Shown here: piece after piece, positions 6,169 to 10,398 of the stretch
Layout: each line of letters starts with the position of its first letter
How positions within the stretch are numbered: position 1 is the first letter of the stretch
Assembly: GCA_016297325.1 (NCBI GenBank)
Contig: JAEDGW010000090.1
Location: 1-10,398 of the forward strand
Length of the DNA stretch: 10,398 nucleotides
Direction of reading: 5' to 3'
Source: Coprococcus sp.
GTDB taxonomy: Bacteria; Bacillota; Clostridia; Lachnospirales; Lachnospiraceae
Notes under the pieces: generated by a model
Seen by the model: only the letters and a program-made list of their open reading frames with translations
What the model was told of the DNA's origin: nothing
Database searches by the model: none
Position numbers and translations under genes: made by a program

Positions 6169-7863
6169 ATGGGTATTGCAAATAGGAAAATACTTCATAC
6201 GGACATTTTGATAATCGGTGGTGGTACGGCGGGCTGCTACGCGGCACTGACCGTCAGGGAACATTCTGATTATTCCATCATCATCGCAGAGAAGGCAAAT
6301 ATAAAGAGAAGTGGATGCCTGGCGGCAGGTGTGAATGCCATCAATGCATACATAGTAAAGGGAAGAAAGCCGGAAGACTACGTGGACTACTGTAGGACAG
6401 ATGCTGACGGAATTGTCAGAGAAGATCTTCTGCTTTCGATGTCACAGGGACTGAATCGTGTCACAGACAAGATGGAGAAGCTGGGACTGGTCATATTAAA
6501 GGGCGAGAACGGTGAGTATGTTGCAAGAGGAAACAGAAACATCAAGATAAATGGCGAGAACATGAAGCCGCTGCTTGCAAAGGCAGTTGAGGAGCTTGAC
6601 AACTGCCAGATACTGAACAGAGTCAACATCACAGACTATATAGTTGAAAACAATCAGATCCTCGGAGCGTTTGGATTCTCCATAGAGGATAACACAGCCT
6701 ACGAGATCAGGGCGAAGAAGGTGCTCTGTGCTACGGGCGGTGCGGCTGGACTTTACAGACCGAACAATCCGGGATTTTCAAGACATAAGATGTGGTATCC
6801 GCCGTTCAACACCGGAGCGGGATACGCAATGGGAATAAATGCCGGAGCAGAGATGACAACATTTGAGATGAGATTCATAGCACTCAGATGTAAGGACACC
6901 ATAGCTCCTACGGGAACCATAGCCCAGGGGGTCGGTGCAAAGCAGGTCAATTCACTCGGCGAGGTATACGAGAACAAATACGGACTCACCACATCCCAGA
7001 GAGTGTACGGAACGGTGAGAGAGAATATAGAAGGAAGAGGTCCATGTTACCTGAGGACCGAGGGTATCACCCCGGAGCAGGATGATTCACTGAAGAGGGC
7101 ATACCTCAATATGGCTCCAAGCCAGACACTCAAATGGCTTGAGTCCGGCAAGAATCCGAGTGAGCAGAATGTGGAGATAGAGGGTACAGAGCCTTATATA
7201 GTCGGAGGCCATACAGCAAGCGGTTACTGGGTGGACAATGACAGAGAGTCCACGATACACGGACTGTTCGCAGCTGGAGATGTGGCAGGCGGATGTCCAC
7301 AGAAGTATGTGACCGGAGCGATGGTTGAGGGAGAGATAGCAGCCATTGCCATGGTAAAGCAGCTTGATGAGGGATACACCGAGCCGGAGCTTGACGAGGA
7401 AGCAGCATTTGACAGAAAGATAGAAGAGTATGATCATTTCCTCGACACTGACGAGAAGATGTTCACATACGAGGCGATAGAGGAGGCCATGCAGAAGGTC
7501 ATGGACAACTACGCCGGAGGAATATCCACCCACTACCAGTTCAACGAGAAGCAGCTTGAGCTGGCAAAGGAGAAGATAGAACAGCTTCAGAAGCTTGTAT
7601 GGCACATAAGTGCCCACGACATGCACGAGCTCATGTTTGTGTACGAGGTGAAGGAGAGACTCACAGTTGCACTCTCCGTCATCGCACATCTGAAAGACAG
7701 GAAGGAGACGAGATGGCACAGCTTTGCTGAGAACCTGGACTATCCGGAGAAGAGCAAGGACTGGGAGATATTCGTCAACTCAAAGATGGTGGATGGCGAG
7801 CTTAAGATGATACATCGTGAGCTTGTCAGAAAGGGGGATGTATATGAGCATAGTGATAAATAA
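6169..7863 (+). CDS. aprA: AprA-like adenylylsulfate (APS) reductase, flavoprotein subunit
   Basis: FAD protein of 564 residues, expected to reduce APS to sulfite plus AMP in the cytoplasm with the ferredoxin subunit encoded next. The FAD-binding glycine motif GGGTAG is at residues 17-22. It belongs to the fumarate reductase/AprA flavoprotein superfamily, but AprA-specific stretches are present: AGVNAINAY, RTDADGIVREDL, INGEN, and the segment around MWYPPFNTGAGY. Trp209, Arg235/Arg240 (MRFIALRCKD) and His348 (GGHTASGYW) fall where the Archaeoglobus enzyme has its APS-binding Trp, Arg and His. Dissimilatory AprA is longer, about 630-670 residues. GGAGAG (6158-6163) is 5 nt from the ATG. Location between the sulfate importer and CysDN supports an assimilatory role. 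No Qmo genes are nearby, so the electron donor is unknown. A generic fumarate reductase is much less likely. Confidence 0.9.
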   Translation: MGIANRKILHTDILIIGGGTAGCYAALTVREHSDYSIIIAEKANIKRSGCLAAGVNAINAYIVKGRKPEDYVDYCRTDADGIVREDLLLSMSQGLNRVTDKMEKLGLVILKGENGEYVARGNRNIKINGENMKPLLAKAVEELDNCQILNRVNITDYIVENNQILGAFGFSIEDNTAYEIRAKKVLCATGGAAGLYRPNNPGFSRHKMWYPPFNTGAGYAMGINAGAEMTTFEMRFIALRCKDTIAPTGTIAQGVGAKQVNSLGEVYENKYGLTTSQRVYGTVRENIEGRGPCYLRTEGITPEQDDSLKRAYLNMAPSQTLKWLESGKNPSEQNVEIEGTEPYIVGGHTASGYWVDNDRESTIHGLFAAGDVAGGCPQKYVTGAMVEGEIAAIAMVKQLDEGYTEPELDEEAAFDRKIEEYDHFLDTDEKMFTYEAIEEAMQKVMDNYAGGISTHYQFNEKQLELAKEKIEQLQKLVWHISAHDMHELMFVYEVKERLTVALSVIAHLKDRKETRWHSFAENLDYPEKSKDWEIFVNSKMVDGELKMIHRELVRKGDVYEHSDK

Positions 7864-8158
7864 AGAGCTTTGCAAAAACTGCGGCAAATGTGCAAATGTC
7901 TGCCCGGGTTCCCTCATAAAGAGAGATGAGAATGGACAGATATTCATGAAATACCCTAAGGACTGCTGGGGATGTTCATCCTGTATCAAGGAGTGTGCAT
8001 TTGACGCCATCTCATTATATCTCGGAGCTGACATCGGCGGAATGGGAAGCCAGATGTCGGTGGAGAACAAGGGAGATCTGCTGCTGTGGAATATCCGCAA
8101 GATGGACGGCACCACAGACCAGATCGTGATAGACAAAAAAGAAGCTAATAAATATTAA
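7844..8158 (+). CDS. aprB: AprB-like ferredoxin subunit of APS reductase
   Basis: Small iron-sulfur protein of 104 residues that should pass electrons to the FAD of AprA. Two [4Fe-4S] motifs are seen: Cys10-x2-Cys13-x2-Cys16-x3-Cys20-Pro and Cys41-x2-Cys44-x2-Cys47-x3-Cys51. Trp42 follows the first cysteine of cluster II, as in Archaeoglobus AprB. The later segment DLLLWNIRKMDGTTDQIVI matches the AprB beta region. Dissimilatory AprB is about 140-170 residues and ends in a tail that embraces AprA; this protein stops before that tail. Its cluster I motif also lacks the insertion between cysteines known from Archaeoglobus. Upstream starts GTG 7817 and ATG 7838 are in frame, but AAGGGGG (7831-7837) is 6 nt from ATG 7844, which is preferred. 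The gene overlaps aprA by 20 nt, consistent with translational coupling. Confidence 0.88.
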   Translation: MSIVINKELCKNCGKCANVCPGSLIKRDENGQIFMKYPKDCWGCSSCIKECAFDAISLYLGADIGGMGSQMSVENKGDLLLWNIRKMDGTTDQIVIDKKEANKY

Positions 8159-8180
8159 AAAGAAAACATTGATGAATTTA

Positions 8181-8410
8181 CGCAATTGTTAAATAAAAGT
8201 AGATATCGTCATGGTGCTGGGTATATGCCATAAAAAGGGAATTTGAGGCCGCCGGTCCTTAGGTAATCTTCGATTACCTGCAACAGTCGACTCTCCCGCA
8301 TGGCGGGTCCCTCTCTGTTGCATAGACCGCTGCGAGCCGAAATAAGCGGGAGCGACCCTGTTATGGCATATACCCAGCACCATGACGAGCACAACTTGGA
8401 TACAATTGCG
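8181..8410. repeat. Outer 9-bp inverted repeat flanking the 183-bp element
   Basis: CGCAATTGT (8181-8189) is the perfect reverse complement of ACAATTGCG (8402-8410). The two copies lie 16 nt and 14 nt outside the 28-bp repeats, so the whole spacer from aprB to cysD is nearly symmetric. The flanks also share a direct similarity, CAATTG followed closely by ATAAAAG (left 8183-8199, right 8403-8417). This could be an outer helix of the same RNA or the true ends of a larger insertion. Confidence 0.45.
8206..8388. repeat. 183-bp structured element bounded by perfect 28-bp inverted repeats (MITE-like or structured RNA)
   Basis: Positions 8206-8233 and 8361-8388 are perfect reverse complements over 28 nt. 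After a 2x1 internal loop the helix continues with AGGG (8236-8239) and CCCT (8356-8359). The GC-rich interior folds further: CGGTC (8253-8257) with GACCG (8325-8329) encloses a hairpin AGGTAATC/GATTACCT (8261-8268, 8272-8279, loop TTC) and a second arm GCAACAG/CTGTTGC (8280-8286, 8315-8321) capped by CCCGC-ATG-GCGGG (8295-8307). It sits in the only gap between aprB and cysD, ending 48 nt before the cysD start. No target-site duplication is evident at the repeat edges, and no T-run follows. A non-autonomous mobile element or a conserved structured RNA both fit. It matches no riboswitch I can name: there is no T-box AGGGTGG and no recognisable SAM core. Confidence 0.7.
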
Positions 8411-8436
8411 ATAAAAGAAGAAAGGTTGGTATAAAC

Positions 8437-9336
8437 ATGGGAAAGTTATCACATCTTGACGAACTGGAGGCAGAGGCGATATACATCATCCGCGAAGTTG
8501 CAGCGGAGTGTGAGAAGCCGGTCATGCTTTACTCCATAGGAAAGGACAGCTCAGTAATGCTTCATCTGGCACTCAAGGCATTCTACCCAGAGAAGCCGCC
8601 ATTTCCATTCTTACATGTAAATACAACATGGAAGTTCAAGGAAATGATCGAGTTCAGAGACAAGACAGCGAAGAAATACGGACTGGATATGATCGAGTAC
8701 ATCAACGAGGAGGGTGTCAAGAAGGGCATCAACCCATTTGACCACGGCTCAGCATACACAGATATCATGAAGACACAGGCCCTCAAGCAGGCGCTTGACA
8801 AATACGGTTTCACCGCAGCATTTGGCGGCGGACGTAGAGATGAGGAGAAGTCCCGCGCGAAGGAGAGGATCCTCTCATTCAGAAATGCACAGCATGCATG
8901 GGATCCAAAGAACCAGAGACCGGAGATGTGGAAGCTGTTCAACACCAAGATCCAGAAGGGCGAGGAGGTCAGAGTATTCCCACTTTCCAACTGGACTGAG
9001 GCTGATATATGGGAGTACATAGAGCGTGAGAATATAGAGATTCCATCATTGTACTTTGCAAAGGTCAGACCTGTTGTATACCGCGACGGCAATATCATCA
9101 TGGTCGACGACGACAGAATGAAGCTGAGACCTGGTGAGAAGATAGAGTACAAGAGCGTTCGTTTCAGAACCCTCGGATGCTATCCACTGACAGGTGGTGT
9201 GGAGTCCACAGCGGACACACTCCCTGAGATCATCGAGGAGACACTCAGTGCGGTATCCTCAGAGAGAACCACCAGAGTCATAGACAACGAGGCAGCAGGC
9301 AGCATGGAGCGTAGAAAGAGGGAGGGATACTTCTAA
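8437..9336 (+). CDS. cysD: Sulfate adenylyltransferase, small (catalytic) subunit CysD
   Basis: PP-loop ATP pyrophosphatase-type subunit, 299 residues, that forms APS and pyrophosphate from sulfate and ATP; CysN couples the reaction to GTP hydrolysis. The PP-loop is SIGKDS (33-38). Other CysD hallmarks are FPFLHVNTTWKFKEM, GGRRDEEKSRAKERI, WTEADIWEYI, TLGCYPLTGGVES, and the C-terminal ERTTRVIDNE followed by MERRKREGYF. Length is normal for the family (about 300). The ribosome binding site is weak, AAAGG at 8421-8425, 11 nt from the ATG. The 183-bp repeat element lies directly upstream. No good promoter is seen between it and the start, although TACAAT at 8401-8406 could be a -10 box without a -35. 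The product, APS, is the substrate of the AprAB pair encoded just upstream. Confidence 0.97.
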   Translation: MGKLSHLDELEAEAIYIIREVAAECEKPVMLYSIGKDSSVMLHLALKAFYPEKPPFPFLHVNTTWKFKEMIEFRDKTAKKYGLDMIEYINEEGVKKGINPFDHGSAYTDIMKTQALKQALDKYGFTAAFGGGRRDEEKSRAKERILSFRNAQHAWDPKNQRPEMWKLFNTKIQKGEEVRVFPLSNWTEADIWEYIERENIEIPSLYFAKVRPVVYRDGNIIMVDDDRMKLRPGEKIEYKSVRFRTLGCYPLTGGVESTADTLPEIIEETLSAVSSERTTRVIDNEAAGSMERRKREGYF

Positions 9337-9337
9337 G

Positions 9338-10398
9338 ATGAGCGGATTACTTAAATTTATAACATGCGGAAGTGTAGATGACGGAAAGTCAACACTTATA
9401 GGACATATATTATACGATTCAAAGCTTTTATATGCAGATCAGGAGAAGGCTCTGGAGCTTGATTCAAAAGTCGGAAGCCGCGGCGGTGCCATCGACTACT
9501 CACTTCTTCTGGACGGACTGATGGCAGAGCGTGAGCAGGGTATCACCATCGATGTTGCATACAGATATTTTACAACAGACAAGAGAAGCTTCATCGTGGC
9601 AGACACACCGGGCCATGAGGAGTATACAAGAAACATGGCGGTTGGAGCATCATTTGCCGACCTGGCAGTCATCCTCATCGATGCAAAGCAGGGCGTGCTC
9701 GTGCAGACCAGAAGACATGCAAGGATCTGCGCTCTCATGGGAATCAGATACTTTGTATTTGCGGTAAATAAGATGGATCTCGTCGGCTACGATGAGAAGC
9801 GTTTCAACGAGATCGTGGAGCAGATAAATGAGCTGTCATCAGAACTTGCTCTTCCAAATATCACGATCATCCCAGTGTCAGCGACAGAGGGTGACAATGT
9901 GACAAAGAAGTCAGAGAACATACCTTGGTATGAGGGACCAGCACTACTCACATACCTTGAGGATATAGATATCGCAGAGGATAACACAGAGGCAGGCTTC
10001 TACATGCCTGTTCAGAGAGTGTGCCGTCCAGACCACACCTTCAGAGGTTTCCAGGGGCAGATCGAGGACGGTGAGATCCACGTTGGAGACGAGATCAACA
10101 CACTCCCAAGCAACGAGACTGCAAAGGTCAAGAGCATCCATGTGGGATTTGACACAGTGGACTCAGCACAGAAGGGACAGCCTGTAACAATACAGCTTGA
10201 CCGTGAGGTTGATGTGTCAAGAGGATGTGTACTCACAGTTGATTCAGGCGCAAAGGTTGCATCTTCTATCACAGCAACACTTCTCTGGATGGATGACGAT
10301 GAGCTGTACAATGGCAAGAACTTCTTCGTGAAGCTCGGAACCAAGATGATCCCTGGTACAGTTACACATATCGATTACACCATAGATGTAAATACAGG
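9338..10398 (+). CDS. cysN: Sulfate adenylyltransferase, GTPase subunit CysN (3' end beyond the window)
   Basis: EF-Tu-like GTPase whose hydrolysis of GTP drives APS formation by CysD. The first 353 codons are in the window and the frame is open to the right edge. The G-motifs are all present: G1 GSVDDGKS (11-18), G2 region GITID (68-72), G3 DTPGH (89-93), G4 NKMD (144-147), and a G5-like SAT in IIPVSATEGD. A domain II beta-barrel follows (FYMPVQRVCRPDHTFRGFQG). The start lies one base after the cysD stop, and GGAGGG (9321-9326) inside the end of cysD is 11 nt upstream, so the two genes are coupled. CysN alone is usually about 430-475 residues and a CysN-CysC fusion about 600-640; the window ends too early to tell which this is. 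Confidence 0.96.
   Translation, partial: MSGLLKFITCGSVDDGKSTLIGHILYDSKLLYADQEKALELDSKVGSRGGAIDYSLLLDGLMAEREQGITIDVAYRYFTTDKRSFIVADTPGHEEYTRNMAVGASFADLAVILIDAKQGVLVQTRRHARICALMGIRYFVFAVNKMDLVGYDEKRFNEIVEQINELSSELALPNITIIPVSATEGDNVTKKSENIPWYEGPALLTYLEDIDIAEDNTEAGFYMPVQRVCRPDHTFRGFQGQIEDGEIHVGDEINTLPSNETAKVKSIHVGFDTVDSAQKGQPVTIQLDREVDVSRGCVLTVDSGAKVASSITATLLWMDDDELYNGKNFFVKLGTKMIPGTVTHIDYTIDVNT

Noticed and set aside
7087..7719. 210-codon open frame antisense to aprA
   Set aside because: It is a shadow of a well-supported flavoprotein gene, rich in Leu, Cys and His in a pattern typical of antisense reads, with no recognisable domain.
8206..8388. Complete insertion sequence or CRISPR array
   Set aside because: There is no transposase frame inside 183 bp and no repeated spacer-repeat units; only terminal inverted repeats are present.
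8159..8436. Known riboswitch or T-box before cysD
   Set aside because: No T-box sequence AGGGTGG, no recognisable SAM, cobalamin or other riboswitch core, and no terminator T-run were found.
8189..8452. Open frame of 87 codons on the - strand across the inverted-repeat element
   Set aside because: It has no ribosome binding site before its possible starts, its ends are simply the inverted repeat read twice, and it overlaps the cysD start in antisense. It looks like an accident of a GC-rich repeat.
8583..9152. 189-codon open frame antisense to cysD
   Set aside because: Antisense shadow of an unambiguous CysD with all motifs in place.

Overview
The window reads as one co-directional sulfate uptake and assimilation cluster, all on the + strand, from a Gram-positive Clostridia-type bacterium, most likely Lachnospiraceae (Coprococcus/Roseburia/Butyrivibrio-like). 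This placement is an inference. It rests on strong AGGAGG-type ribosome binding sites, heavy use of ATA (Ile) and AGA/AGG (Arg) codons, moderate GC, a lipoprotein-type sulfate-binding protein, and a dissimilatory-type APS reductase pair used in place of CysH.

Layout. 1-153: a near-consensus sigma-A promoter and a leader of about 97 nt. 154-777: an SGNH/GDSL esterase. 778-935: A-rich, purine-rich spacer. 936-1868: cysK. 1970-2980: sulfate-binding lipoprotein. 3119-3988: cysT permease. 4048-4911: cysW permease. 5046-6107: cysA ATPase. 6108-6168: spacer with a REP-like palindrome. 6169-7863: AprA-like APS reductase flavoprotein. 7844-8158: AprB-like ferredoxin subunit, overlapping aprA by 20 nt. 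8159-8436: spacer holding a 183-bp element bounded by perfect 28-bp inverted repeats. 8437-9336: cysD. 9338 to the right edge: cysN, cut by the window.

Together the genes give a nearly complete route. Sulfate is captured by the binding protein and imported by CysTWA. CysDN activates it to adenosine 5'-phosphosulfate (APS), AprAB reduces APS to sulfite, and CysK makes cysteine from sulfide and O-acetylserine. Sulfite reductase, serine acetyltransferase, CysC and CysH are not seen here.

The genes themselves are recognisable families. The least explained parts are non-coding: the 28-bp inverted-repeat element in front of cysD, the REP-like palindrome in front of aprA, long-range stems in three intercistronic spacers, and a dyad over the first promoter. 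The assimilatory use of a trimmed AprAB pair is the most interesting protein-level point.
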